This document shows, in pieces, positions 12,040 to 26,786 of a stretch of DNA of 51,408 bases. This stretch comes from Zygnema cylindricum (lineage: Eukaryota > Streptophyta > Zygnematophyceae > Zygnematales > Zygnemataceae). How positions within the stretch are numbered: the first letter of the stretch is position 1; every line of letters begins with the position of its first letter. The notes beneath the pieces were generated by a model. The model saw only the letters and a program-made list of their open reading frames with translations, made no database searches and was not told the DNA's origin. The position numbers were made by a program, and so were the translations under genes. The stretch is from assembly GCA_037447655.1 (NCBI GenBank), contig JBBHKE010002754.1, positions 70,001-121,408 of the forward strand, given 5' to 3'.

Positions 12040-13161
12040 ATGTCGGAGAACCTGATGCGGGACCCATGCGTTCCGAACGCGCAGAACATAGAGGAGCTTT
12101 TAATCCGTAGTCCACAAGGTCTACGCACAATTCCTCCTTCTATGACTTCTAATCCTGTGGTTGCATCCCAAAGTCCCCCACCAACAAGCGTAACAAGCCC
12201 TTCAAGCGGGAGTCGACTACTCAATACTCAATCCCCGATTAACATAACGAGTCCCACAAATTGCAATGATCTCATGGGAAACCATGGAGGTGTTGAGGTA
12301 AATAACAAACAAAGCTTTAAGAATAGAAGCGAAAAGTAGGACATGTTCGAAATGGAGTGCCTAAATGAAGTGAAGATGCAGGAGTTTATGCGAAGTCCTG
12401 AGATAAGTGAAAAAGAAAAATTCGGAACTAGAGTTGAAAAATGGGAGGAAATCTTAAAGGCAATGAAAGGCATGGGTGTCAATAGGAACTGGAGCAATTG
12501 TGAAAAGAAGTGGAACAACCTTACCAACGATTTTAAGAAGATAAGAGATTACGGAGGTAAGAGCGGTGCCCAATCATATTTTGGCATGAAAGGAAGGGAA
12601 AGAACAAATAATGGGTTTCTTGGCACTTTCCCAAAATCATTGTACGATAAAATGGATTTATGGTTACAGATGAGAGATGCCGTTAATCCCAAAGTGACCT
12701 AGGACACAGGTGATAAACCACCAAAGTCGTGTGGGCCTTTGGAGGAAGAAGACGATTTAGTAATTCTTGAAGGAAACCCGAATGGACGGAGTGCTCCTAA
12801 AGGTGGAGGTCAAACCAGTAGGGGCACTAGTTTTTCGAAAAGCTGCAGCGATGAAAAAGACCGTGGTGACAATAATGACAAAAACAGAGAAAGAGACAAC
12901 AAGAATGAAGAAAAAGTTACCGGGCCACAATCCCCTACCGAAAGTGATAAATTCTCAACCCGAAAACGCAAACGGGACGGACGCAAGGCTCAGGAAGAGG
13001 GCTCTTCACATTTGGTGAAAGAGCTTGGACAAATGTTGCAGGAAACAAACAAACACCAAAATGGATTGCATCGAGAGCTTCTTGGATCGGTGGAAAATAC
13101 ACTCAACCGAATTGTAAATCAAGTGATGTCATCCATTGTCACAACCACCGAAAAATACTAA
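12040..13161 (+). pseudogene. Harbinger ORF1: Myb/SANT-like trihelix DNA-binding protein, two in-frame stops
   Basis: One reading frame of 374 codons from ATG 12040 to TAA 13159-13161, broken only by TAG at 12337-12339 and 12700-12702. The N-terminus is Pro/Ser-rich. The centre (12343-12700) is trihelix-like: VEKWEEILKAMKG, NWSNCEKKWNNL, DFKKIRDYGG and a YFGMKGRERT segment. The C-terminus is charged with a basic KRKRDGRK patch and an amphipathic end. In Harbinger elements this protein binds the transposase and element ends and helps nuclear import. The copy 2 counterpart at 32529 keeps only the first ~55 codons. A TAG acceptor-like site just before ATG suggests a spliced leader exon upstream. 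Confidence 0.75.
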
Positions 13162-13500
13162 AAAACTAATTCTTCGTAAACTTTATTCCAAAGAATGTTT
13201 ATAGCTAGAAAAATTAGTTAATGACTTGGAATACTAAAATCATGGGAAGGTGTTAGATTATATATAAAGAAACAGTAACACGAAATCTGGCTAGTTTTAC
13301 GAAGAAAAAAGAAGACATAATATAATGTTATTGAGGTGTGTTTTATTTAATTCTTTTTTGGTTGGGAAAACTTTTCTCAAAGGATGTTTGTGGGTGCCTT
13401 TTTTTTAATACTTTATATCTTTGGAAAACTAAAAGGGTGAGTCGGGGAATTATGTAATCTTTAAAAACATCAAAATTAAATCTAATATATTTTTCTTTTT
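13162..13500. other. Harbinger ORF1 3' flank
   Basis: AT-rich, non-coding; its right part (from AACTTTTCTCAAAGGATG) has a diverged counterpart at 32881-33010 in copy 2. Confidence 0.6.
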
Positions 13501-14500
13501 TTATCTCGTCTCTTGTTAACCTCTATGCCTCTCTATCTTTGACTCTGGCTCCATCTCTCTCTGTCTCTCCGTGTTCTTCTCTATAGCGTCTCTTTCTATA
13601 TGTCTATGTCTGTCTTTTTTCCGTCTTTCTTTGTCTCTATGTCTCTGTTTCTATCTATCTTTGTGTCTCTATTTCTGTCTATCTTTGGCTTTGTGTCTTT
13701 TGTCGCTGAATCTTGTTGCTGTCCTTGTCTTTTCTCTGTCTGTCTCTGTCTGTCTTTTCTTTGTCTACCTTTTCTCTGTCTGTCTTTTCTCTGTCTTTGT
13801 CTTTTCTCTGTCTTTGACTTTTCTCTGTCTCTATTTCTGTCTATCTTTGTGTCTCTGTTTCTGTCTATCTTTGTCTTCGTCTCTCTGTCTGCCTTTTCTC
13901 TGTATGTCTTTTCTCTGTCTTTCATTTTTCTCTGTCTTTGTTTCTGTCTATCTTTGTGTCTCTGTTTCTGTCTATCTTTGTCTCCGTATCTTGTCGCTGT
14001 TTTTTTTTCGCTGTCCTGTCTTTTCTCTGTCTTTGGATATCTTGTTTTTTCTCTTTCTATCTCTCTTTGTCTTTTCTATGTCTCTCTTTTCTCTGATTCC
14101 ATCTTTCTTTGTGTCTTTATTTTATCCTCTTTTCTCTTCTTTCCTTTTTTCATCTTTGTCTCTTTCCTTTATATCTTTCTTCCTTCCTTTCTATTTATCT
14201 TCCATCTTTCTATCCATTTGTTCTTTATCCCTTGTCTTTCTTCTCTGTCCATCATTTATCTTGTCGTTATATCTTGTATATCTTGCTTACCATCATTTAT
14301 TCATCATTTATCTTGTCGATATATCTTGTCTTTCTCTATCTGTCTTTGTCGTCTTTCTCGTCTCTTACTTTTCTTGTCGCTGTTCTTGTTTTTTCTCTGT
14401 GTGCCGCTGTATGTGTTGTCTTTGTCTCCGACTGTTTTCTATGTCTCTGTATCTTGTCAGACTTGGTCCTTGTCTTTGTCCCTTGTATCTTGTTTGTAGT
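13500..14500. repeat. CT-rich (TCTGTCTTTGTC-like) tract of Harbinger
   Basis: About 1 kb of degenerate TCTCTGTCTTTGTC repeats, matched in copy 2 at 33040-33850. It yields long Ser/Leu/Phe-rich open frames that are compositional. Its complement resembles the GACA tract at 15000-15610, so the two could pair imperfectly. Confidence 0.85.
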
Positions 14501-14999
14501 CCTGGTGCATTTTTACAGTTGTTATAAAGTTTATTTCCACACTTAAGCCATCTGATTTCCGCAAGTGAGCATTATTGTTTATGAAACAATACATTTGTGT
14601 TTTATACCGAAGATGGTAAGCAGGTGATTGTTGTGACCCAGAACCTCGACTATAATTGACAAATTTAAGTCACCAATGATTTGTCAAACATAGAAATTAG
14701 TGACTTATAGCGACAGAGACACAATTGAAAGATGTCAGTGACGCAATTAGTGGTCAAAGACCTCAACAATTGAAAGATGTAAGTGACATAGGTAGTTGAC
14801 CACTTACTGAAAACTGTTAGATGTCAGCTCGAAATTATAATTGAGAACACATGCAGTTGAAAGACATGGCTTTAGCTGTAATAGTAATTCCCTTGGAAAG
14901 TAATTCCGATGGAAATGGAAATTGACTGTCCAGCACTAGAAGGGAAGAACTATGAATACTGAAATTAGGCACAAGTGTAACTGTAATGCATAACTTATA
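14501..14999. other. Harbinger spacer with short internal repeats
   Basis: Contains repeated ACAATTGAAAGATGTAAGTG-like units (about 14720-14830) and a segment that recurs at 33880-34340 in copy 2. No coding signal. Confidence 0.6.
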
Positions 15000-15610
15000 C
15001 CATGTGGAATCGACAACAATACAAGAAAGACAAAGAGACATAGGACCGAGCAACGGAGAAACAAAGAGATAGAGACATAGAGAGATAGAGAGACAGTGAG
15101 ACGCATACTGAGATAGTCGCATACAGAGACAGTCCCATACAAAGACACAAAGACATGAGACAAGACAAAGAGTTAGAAACACAAAGACAGAGCATAATAA
15201 AAGAGACAAAGACAGAGAGGCAGAGAGATACAGACGGAGAGATAAAGACAGAGACACAAGACAGACAAAGACAGTGAGACAGAGAAAGAGGCAAAGAGAT
15301 AGCACAAAGAAAAAAGATAGCACAAAGATATGCATGACAGTCAAAAAGACTAGACAAAACGATTCATGACAGAGATAGAGCATAGACACAAGACAGAGAA
15401 AGACGGTGAGACAGAGAAAGAGACAAAGAGATAGCACAAAGAAAAAAGATAGCACAAAGATATATATGACAGTCAAAAAGACTAGAAAGAACAATACATG
15501 ACAGAGATATAGAAGACACAGACACAGAGATAAAAGGCCAAAAGATAGAAAAGAGATAAAAAGATAAAGGGAAAAAGAAAGAGCGACAAAAGAGGATTTT
15601 CACAAGAGAC
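15000..15610. repeat. GACA/GAGACA-rich tract of Harbinger
   Basis: Degenerate ACAGAGACAAAGAGA repeats on the plus strand, with a 100-bp-scale duplication (around 15240-15360 and 15390-15490). Copy 2 has the matching tract at 34370-34760. Roughly complementary to the CT tract at 13500-14500. Confidence 0.85.
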
Positions 15611-15863
15611 AAGAGATAGAGACATGGCCATAAAATACAAATTATAATAGAAACATTAGATATTGTATGCCACATGTAAAAAAACATAAAACAAAAATGA
15701 TGGATTTGATATTCGACTGAAATATGAATGTTATAGATCACACTAAACATATGCAGTATAACTTTTTCTGCTAGACCCAAAAACGATAAAATTGTAAAAA
15801 AATGTATTATTGAGTAAAAAGTAGACTAAATGTCGTCACGGTACATGCAACATATCAAAACCA

Positions 15864-17354
15864 TTACTCATCAAGGTCCATGTCATCGGTAGTAACATCG
15901 TTACTACTATGATGATGCGTTCCCTCAACACCATCAACTTCAATATTCATATTGTTCACCTCGGCGTCCGGGATGTATACACCGTCATCGTTATGTTCCC
16001 CTGTCCATGTCCATGTAACATAGTCACATAAAACATCTCTTATCTTCATACCTTGGATTCTGGTGGATCTAGGACCACCCATTGTTTTTTCCACTTTTCC
16101 ACCTCGTTGTACCCGCTATTGTCGTTGTTTTTGAGCCCTCGCGATTTGAGCCGCTCTTTGTCGAACACCACTTTCATGCTTTGCTTGTTCGTTTTCAAAC
16201 TCAAGCTCCCAATCGATGCCTGTTTCATTTCTTGCAATGGAGATATTGTGCAAGATACAAGCAGCCAACATGAATGTCAACAACGATTCTCGTTGAGGAC
16301 GGAATATCTTAAAAAGGAATCTCCATTGACATTTCAACTTCCCAAATGCTCTCTCCACTACCATCCTAAATGATGCATGCTAAAAAATAAACTTGTTTTG
16401 CAATGGAGTTAGTCGTGTACTAGGGTACAGCACTATCAGATTGGGGTGTAATACGTAGCCGGCATCTCCTACAATGTAGGGAAAAACGTTAGTACTTCCC
16501 CATTGGAAAACACTACCGCTTGCATGCATTTTTTCCCTAAAATTTTCTGCCAATTTTGATCTTCTAAAAATTCTAGAATCATGAATCGAACTAGGTGATC
16601 CCAAATTTATATCTATAAATCTCATTCGGTGGTCAACAACAGCATGCACTATCGTTGAATAATTTTTGTTTGCATCATAATAGTCTATTGGGTCCATGTC
16701 GTTTCCAAGTGTAATTAGAATGTGTTTGCAATCTATAGTACCAACACAATTTAGTAACTTTTTTTTTTCCAAAAAAAAATCCTTTGTGTCTTGAAATTCT
16801 TCCTCCGTCGGCCATCGAATCCAGTGTCGTAGCTTTTCAACAATGGCCTCCATGACCTTCCGGAAAACTTCACATACAGTTGAGATTCCTACACCAAACT
16901 CTTTAGAAGTATGAATCAATCCTCATTCGTGACCTAATCTCATCAATGCTATTAGAATCTGTTTCTACACACTCAATTGTCTATTAGGTATGTTTTGGAG
17001 CCTAGGAGGAGGGGAGGTGATCAACTCATTTTGTAGTTCACTAACCAAGAAATTCACAGTATCCTTTTTAAGGCGGAAAAGTTGACGGAATCGTTCATCG
17101 CTATAATGCTGCAACTCCTCATTTGCCCAATGTGTTGACCTTGGTGCGATATAATACAAACCATTTGATTGAGGTTGAGCAATTGTTTGTCGATGGAGTG
17201 TCCTAGTTGTAATGTCGGCCACCAATTTCGTTATAGTTGTTTGAGTTATTTGTCGAATTTGTCGATCGTCAAATATGGACGCCAAAAACGTTTTCATGAC
17301 AATTTGGATTGTAGTTATCAAGACAAGTGACAAATTTTGAATTATCATCACCAA
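15864..17354 (-). pseudogene. Harbinger DDE transposase (DDE_Tnp_4 type), decayed
   Basis: Read on the minus strand. N-terminal part 17354-16965 holds a helix-turn-helix-like region (FRQLFRLKKDTVNFLVSEL). Then KQILIALMRLGHE and GVGISTVCEVFRKV lead into the nuclease core: GTIDCKHI (first Asp), DHRMRFIDI with SSIHDSRIF, VGDAGYVL (second Asp) and VERAFGKLKCQWRFL (catalytic Glu). The C-terminus has KIRDVLCDYV and an acidic tail. In-frame stops occur after NRQLSV (TAG), after LMRLGHE (TGA), after QNKFIF (TAG, near 16380) and after KQRQ (TAG, near 16116). At the last two positions copy 2 has sense codons (CAG and CAA), so the stops arose in this copy. The enzyme would cut element ends and target TWA sites. 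Confidence 0.8.
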
Positions 17355-17400
17355 ATATTGCTTCTTCTATTCCTGATCCACCCTCGAAAATAATGGTCAC

Positions 17401-17899
17401 TTTTCATGTTAAAATCCATACATTGTGATTAATATTGAGTACGCTTATTTGAATGATATATTCCAATTCCACCATTTTTATTAATCAATGTTAGTTTCAC
17501 TTGCGTAAATTTGGAAGTAGAGATGACTTTCATGTATGAATCATCTCGTTTTCCATAAATAAAAAATACGCAAAATAAAATAAAAAAATTGTTAGCTTTC
17601 ACGTGTGCTTGAAAACCCTAAAAACACCCTTAAAAAACTCTAAATAAACCCGAAATAAACCTAGTATACCTTGAAAGCATTAAAATAAACAAGAACTTGC
17701 AATTTTTTTGAAATATTTGAGTATTTGTGCATAATTTGCGCAAAATAATTTGGAAATTGCATAAAATGACGTTAAGGAAAGGAAAAGAAAAAGGGAAAAA
17801 AAAATGAAGAGAAAAAAGAAAAGAAAAACTATATTAAATTTGAAATTTTGTCTACTGCTGCAACTTTTTTTTTCTCTCTTTTTTTTTTTTTCCTGTTTC
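17401..17899. other. Harbinger right flank / CAMTA-like gene 3' flank
   Basis: AT-rich, with A- and T-runs at 17740-17900. I looked here for a Harbinger terminal repeat matching GGTACTTTCGCATG or its complement and saw none. Probably the 3' UTR and flank of the minus-strand CAMTA-like gene. Confidence 0.4.
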
Positions 17900-21792
<3,893 letters not shown>

Positions 21793-21814
21793 TATTTCAA
21801 AAATAAAAGAGCCG

Positions 21815-22045
21815 AAGGAGGAGGGAGGAAGGGAGGAAGGGAAGAAGGGAGGGAGGGGGAGGTAGGGAGGGAGAGAGAGAAAGAGGGAGAGAGTGAGAGG
21901 GAGAGAGAGAGGGAGAGAGAAAAGGAGGAAATAACGGAAGGGGGGACAGACAGAAGTAGGAATTAAGGAGGCAGAGAGGAGTGAGGGAGGGAGGAAGAGG
22001 GAGAGAGGGAGATGGAGGAGGAGTGGGGGCCGGGAGCCGAGAGGG
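21815..22045. repeat. GGGAGA/GGAAG-rich tract upstream of CAMTA-like start
   Basis: Purine-rich on plus, about 25 bp upstream of the proposed ATG at 21792 (minus), so in the promoter or 5' UTR. It may also be shared with the candidate divergent exon at 22098. Confidence 0.85.
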
Positions 22046-22097
22046 CGAGCACGTGGGAGGACTACAGACTCGTTTTCTGTTTACTTCATAAATTTAT

Positions 22098-22169
22098 ATG
22101 TCTTTGCATAAATTCAATAATTATGTGCCGCCGGGTTTCGTGATCGATGCGCTTTTAGTCACAAAGGAC
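22098..22169 (+). CDS. Candidate first exon, unknown gene
   Basis: ATG then 24 open codons (MSLHKFNNYVPPGFVIDALL, then VTKD) ending at a good donor GTATGT. It faces away from the CAMTA-like gene across about 300 bp of GA-rich DNA. No convincing second exon: the next AG (before GTCTTCAGC) leads to a stop within ten codons in the matching phase. No family recognised; may be chance. Confidence 0.2.
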
Positions 22170-22605
22170 GTATGTAGGGTAACGCGTCTTTTTGTTTTAG
22201 CGTGTCAGCGTTTTTCACTCTTTTGTTTGACTTTAGGTCTTCAGCTTGATGTTGACTTCACCTTGAAGATTTCTTCGAACCACGTACAGTCTCAGTATAG
22301 TAACTGACCTCCGGTTTTTTAGCGTTGAGAGATTATTCGTCTTGTGGCGGAATTAAAATGTAGAGCAATTGTGTTGTTGGAAACGTGGCATATATAAATC
22401 CACTAATTTGAATAGTGTTGTTAACAAATATTTTAAGATTGTTGGTCAAAAAAGTCGCTACTGAGTTGGTGCTATCAACTCTACCTATTGGAGGTCTTGG
22501 AGGACTCAACAAGGACAATAAAAGGTTGTGCGAAGACGGTCAGCCAATTAAGTCAATCCACGTGCCAAAACCACGTCACACTTGATATGATGAACAGCCC
22601 ACCGC

Positions 22606-23324
22606 TACAGTACACCGTGTATCGCTATTAGTGTTAATATTTTTTGGGAATTGATCACGGCAATAACTATTTTGGTTGGCACAGTCACTTACGTCACCTT
22701 TGTCACGTTTTAGGTACACATTGGTACAATTAAAGTACTGTTGAGTTTAAATTTGACGGTCAATTAGGTGAACAGGTTTGACTTTCAAAATATTCAATTT
22801 GACGGTCGATTAGTTAACAGCTTTGACTTTCAAAATATTCTTACAACCGGTCAATGTTTTTGCCGCTCTTTCGAACGTCGACCGTCATAATAAAATCAAC
22901 AATTCACACGGCCGGCGAAGGTTTTAGGTGACAAAACTGCGGCAACCACGTGTAAACAAAAATGTTGCGCACAGTCACTTTCTCACTTCACGTGAGCTCC
23001 ACTATGAAAGCACATGTTTGCTTTTAAATTAACCCCAAAATTGAAATTTAATTGCGAATCGTAAATAGTGTAGCTTTATTTGGTAACGCACGACGACTCT
23101 CATTTTTTCATTTAGTTTGATACTTTTACGCGGGTCCGTTTTACATTAGTGTAGCCATATTTATGGCGGGTATTTATTTTTTTGAAAAACCTAAATTAGC
23201 AATAGTAAAAAAATAAAATATACGTTTTTTTTGAAAAAAATCGAATTCCCAATCAACGTTGATAGCGCTAATTTTTTTTTTACGCTATTTTTTCTTTGAC
23301 GCTAATAGTGAATGGCAGTGTAAT
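22606..23324. mobile_element. MITE-like element with degenerate inverted ends
   Basis: The left end is TACAGTACACCGTGTATCGC followed by TATTAGTGTTAA. The right end, complemented, is CATTACACTGCCATTCACTA followed by TTAGCGTC. Both carry the CGCTATTAGCGTTAA-type signature also seen at 46727 and 47373. About 719 bp, no ORF of note. Confidence 0.5.
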
Positions 23325-23777
23325 GACCGCGCAAGTAATAAAAGCACTTTGAAAAGTACACCGTAAAATCTGTGATAAAATCCAAAGTAGCACTTTAAAG
23401 TTTCATGGGCACCATCGCCTGAATGTGCGCGAACAAATTGGCGCGATTTAATTTTGTCGTTTGACTTCGAGTGCCCTTCCACGTGTTCACTCTTAAAATT
23501 GACACGTTTTCCTTCGGTATGAAATTGAGTGCATTTATGGTACAAGCGGACACATTTTGTACACCACGTTATATATATAATTTTATCAAATTAGTGTCTT
23601 TGAACCTAATTGAATCGATCATTACTGTGTCGTGCAGTCATGACTATGTGCGCGCATATAGCTGGTCTACGGGTTTACATATTGCCGCAGGAGGCACTTC
23701 CGCCAGCTGCTGACAGTTACGACCGTTAGAGGCTCGCCGCGAGTCCTGCTGAGAGCATTCGCGCCATGGATCTCCTC
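23325..23777. other. Non-coding spacer
   Basis: No exon or repeat that I can support between the MITE-like element and the Harbinger-related element. Confidence 0.4.
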
Positions 23778-23780
23778 TAA

Positions 23781-24727
23781 GGGTACTTTCGCATGTCCTA
23801 AAGTTACAGTTATTTTGTGTCGTTTTCCTCCATAACTTAGAAAAAAACGAGAAAATCCGCAGACGCACCAAAAAAATGAAATTAACACCGTACAAGTTGC
23901 GTTACCTTACAACTTTATATGTACTGCAATTTGTCGTCTAGCGCGAAGCAATTTGTCGTCTAGCACATTTCGACCGCGTCCTTCCAGCTCATCTTCAAAC
24001 TTTGTATAAAATCACCTCGGAAGGTGATTTTAAATAAAGTTTCATGAGGTAAACAAATAGATAGATGCTGTCGCACGTGCCGAAAGTTTGATAATTTTTT
24101 TGAGCGCGGAGTACCAAAGAAAAACCCACCGCATGTTTACAGCCTGTGCGTGACTTTTTTCCGTGTTCTTTTTTCCGTAAAGTGGCAGTGGACGGGGTTT
24201 CGACCAACGGACGCCAGTTCGCAAAAGCGAATTCCGTGAAAGTGCCTCTCTCTCTCTCTCCCTCTCCCACTAACGCATCTATCTCACAATTCTTGAAATG
24301 AAAAAAGGCAAGAAAGGTATCAAATGAAAGTTCTATAAAAAAAAATTCTTTTGGTTGTCTTTTAGCTTAGTTTGGTGGCAAGTAGAGTGAGAACGGACGA
24401 AAAAACAAAATCGGGAAACCATGGCGTAATGTTTTGGAATTAGTGACGTCGACGCTATCATAATTTGAGCGTGACGTCAAAATGTCACAAACCCTAAACA
24501 TCTACAATGTCACAAGTAGCTAGACGTCTACAACCGTCTCTATTTTGTAAACGTCATCAATTGTCGCGAGTATTGTACTCGTCTACAATCATCACAAATT
24601 TCACCCACGTCTCCATCCGTCACAATCTTACGATTCCGTTTCTTTACATACAAATGTTCTAAAATCAAGAATCTTCGCTAAAAAAAAAAGTAACACGACG
24701 AAGTTTCGGCTACATGCGAAAGTACCC
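23781..24727. mobile_element. Non-autonomous Harbinger-type element (947 bp) with TIRs and TAA target duplication
   Basis: Ends are inverted repeats: GGGTACTTTCGCATGT at 23781-23796 and its complement at 24712-24727. Both are flanked by TAA (23778-23780 and 24728-24730), the 3-bp target duplication typical of PIF/Harbinger. The first ~460 bp aligns with the left end of Harbinger copy 2 (24852-25310), including AAATCACCTCG(C/G)GAGGTGATTT and GCGCGGAGTACCAAA. It looks like an internal-deletion derivative or relative of that element. Non-coding. Confidence 0.8.
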
Positions 24728-25976
24728 TAACGTAGTGACCGTTGGCCCTTTTCGTCCAATTTGTCCAATTCGTACGGATTTGACTCATCTAATAATGCTG
24801 CGAAATTTCCCTGAGTATTCACTGTCCCAAAATAAACAAAAATGTACGTAAAGGTATTTTCGCATGTGCTAAAGTTACAATTATTTTTTGTCGTTTTCCT
24901 TCATAACTTAGAAAAAAACAAGAAAATCCGCAGCCGTACCAAAAAAATGAAATTACCACCGTACAAGTTGCGTTTCCTTGAAACTTTATACGTACAGCAG
25001 TTTGTCTTCTAACGCGATGCAATTTTTCGTCTAGCGCATTTCAACCCATTTTTGCGTCCTTCCAGCACATGTTCAAACTTAACCTCAAATCACCTCGCGA
25101 GGTGATTTTAAATAAAATTCAATAGGGTGAACAAATAGGTAGACGCTATCGCACGTGTAGGAAGTTTTCTCAATATTAGTGCGCGGAGTACCAAAAAACC
25201 CCACCGCACGTTTCCAACCTGTGCGTACTGTTTTTCGTGCGCTATTTTGCGTACAAGGGCCATGGAGGGGTCTCAACCAACGGACACCATTTCTCAAAAG
25301 GCGCTTCCTTCTTTCCCCCTCATACCCTTCCTCAACTTCTTTTGTCGCAAGCCCTCTCTCACAAAGACACGTGTCTTCACACATGGCGTAGGAAAAACAT
25401 TGGGCAACTTCCGCCAAGTGGGAGGACAAAAACCGAAACCGCATTTCTGTGCTACATCGAAAGGTATGTAAGGGTTTCTTCATAAAAACTAGCAAATATT
25501 ATATTTTTCATTTTTTTAGGTTTTTCTTTTTTCCATCTCTGTGTGTTTAACTTACTTCGTTCCAATTCCGTCATCTCCTCTCTACCCATTCTTTTTTTTT
25601 GTCCAGTTTGTCGTCACCCTTCGTACACCTCTCCACTCTCTCCTCTCTCGTGTCATTTTTGAACACTTTTTAAGTTTTTGGGTCTATAAAAAAAAAGAGA
25701 ATCATAAAAAGAAGAATAATTGTAAATTTTTAAGAGTTATTTCTGTTTTGTTGCCTCTATGTCACCCGTCGGCGATCGCTCACGTTCCTCATTTTGGAGA
25801 CGAAAAGGCATCTGTGTACTGGTGTGTACCGGTAGATCAGCCATTAAAGTATAAATATTTTGACATATATAATTTTATTCACACTTTGTGCGATTGGTAG
25901 TTGTTCGTTTTTCAAGCTTGTATTTTTTTTAAGGTGTTTCAGGCTTTTAGGCTTAAGGTTTTTACGTCTTCGTGGC

Positions 25977-26171
25977 AAGTTTATAAGTTCTATTACTCTT
26001 TTTAGGTGTTCAGGGTTTTCAAAGTTTTCCAAAACCTGTGTGATTTTTAAGAGTTATTCTTTTTGTAGTAGCTTTTTATATCTATTTATATATATAAAGT
26101 GATACAGATAAATTTCTATATATATATATATACACATGGATATGTATGTATTTGGCTGGAAGGGAGACAGG
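25977..26171. repeat. 195-bp host segment duplicated at both sides of the LTR element (left copy)
   Basis: Runs from AAGTTTATAAGTTCTATTAC to TGGAAGGGAGACAGG and recurs almost unchanged at 31141-31335. It is far longer than the 4-6-bp target duplication expected of LTR-element insertion. Confidence 0.85.
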
Positions 26172-26786
26172 CTTTTCTTACATAATTTCCTCACACCCTC
26201 AAAACACACACACTTCTAACTCCTCTTAATCATATAAAAGATAATCTTCACTAACCTCCTCTAACTCCTCAAGAAACACCATAAAGCTATCAAACTCCCT
26301 TAACTCCTTGAACTCCATCATAGTCTACAAGGAGGATCAACTCTCGCCAAATTGATAAAAACCTCTCGCTCACTACGCCTCAATATACTCCTTCAAACGT
26401 CACGTAACAATACCACGGTACACGATTAGAAACGCGTAAGAGTCAACGTGGTGAAAACTTCCGACCGACAAATGCGAACCGACGTGAACTTCACGGTACG
26501 ACTAGACAAGTCAACCGCGAACCAATTTGAATCACACGGTACGACTTGAACTTACGTGAACCAAAACTACCAAGCAATTTCCACGTCACTTCTATAATAC
26601 TATTCAAACATACGTGAAACGAAATGAACATTTAATTTCTACGTCACTTCAAATATCTAGGGACGAAACTACTTCGTCGTTTGTACTTCAAATATCGAGC
26701 GACGAATCTAATTCGTCGCTGGTCGTCGCTATTTTAGCTACGAGAATGTCTCTTCGCTAAATGAGTTCTCAGTACTAAATCCTAAA
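26172..26786 (-). repeat. LTR, left copy (3' LTR in element sense)
   Basis: Shares sequence with 30537-31138 from CTTTTCTTACATAATTTCC to CAGTACTAAATCCTAA, with small indels near 26645-26710. Its element-start dinucleotide is TT instead of TG. Confidence 0.8.

Larger units (their letters stand above)
9752..17400. mobile_element. PIF/Harbinger DNA transposon, copy 1 (left-truncated, decayed)
   Basis: From GTCGCAAGCCCTCTCTCAC onward it matches copy 2 (25344 onward). Order: non-coding leader (9752-10490), internal minisatellite (10490-11760), trihelix ORF1 on + (12040-13161), CT-rich tract (13500-14500), GACA-rich tract (15000-15610), DDE transposase on - (15864-17354). Two convergent ORFs, a Myb/trihelix protein plus a DDE nuclease, are the hallmark of PIF/Harbinger. 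The left terminal repeat is missing because an unrelated repeat abuts at 9751, and I could not find a right terminal repeat after 17354. In-frame stops in both ORFs show it is dead. It lies just downstream of the CAMTA-like gene. Confidence 0.75.

Noticed and set aside
13571-15780. Cys/Leu/Ser-rich and Arg/Asp/Glu-rich open frames suggesting membrane proteins
   Set aside because: Compositional products of the CT and GACA tracts; not conserved as frames in copy 2.
12040-17354. UAG as a sense codon, since several Harbinger disruptions are TAG
   Set aside because: The host LYR gene ends naturally at TAG, other disruptions are TAA or TGA, and copy 2 has ordinary CAG/CAA at two of these sites.
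23285-25495. Several short open frames on both strands
   Set aside because: They lie in the Harbinger-related ends, differ between the two copies and show no family motif.
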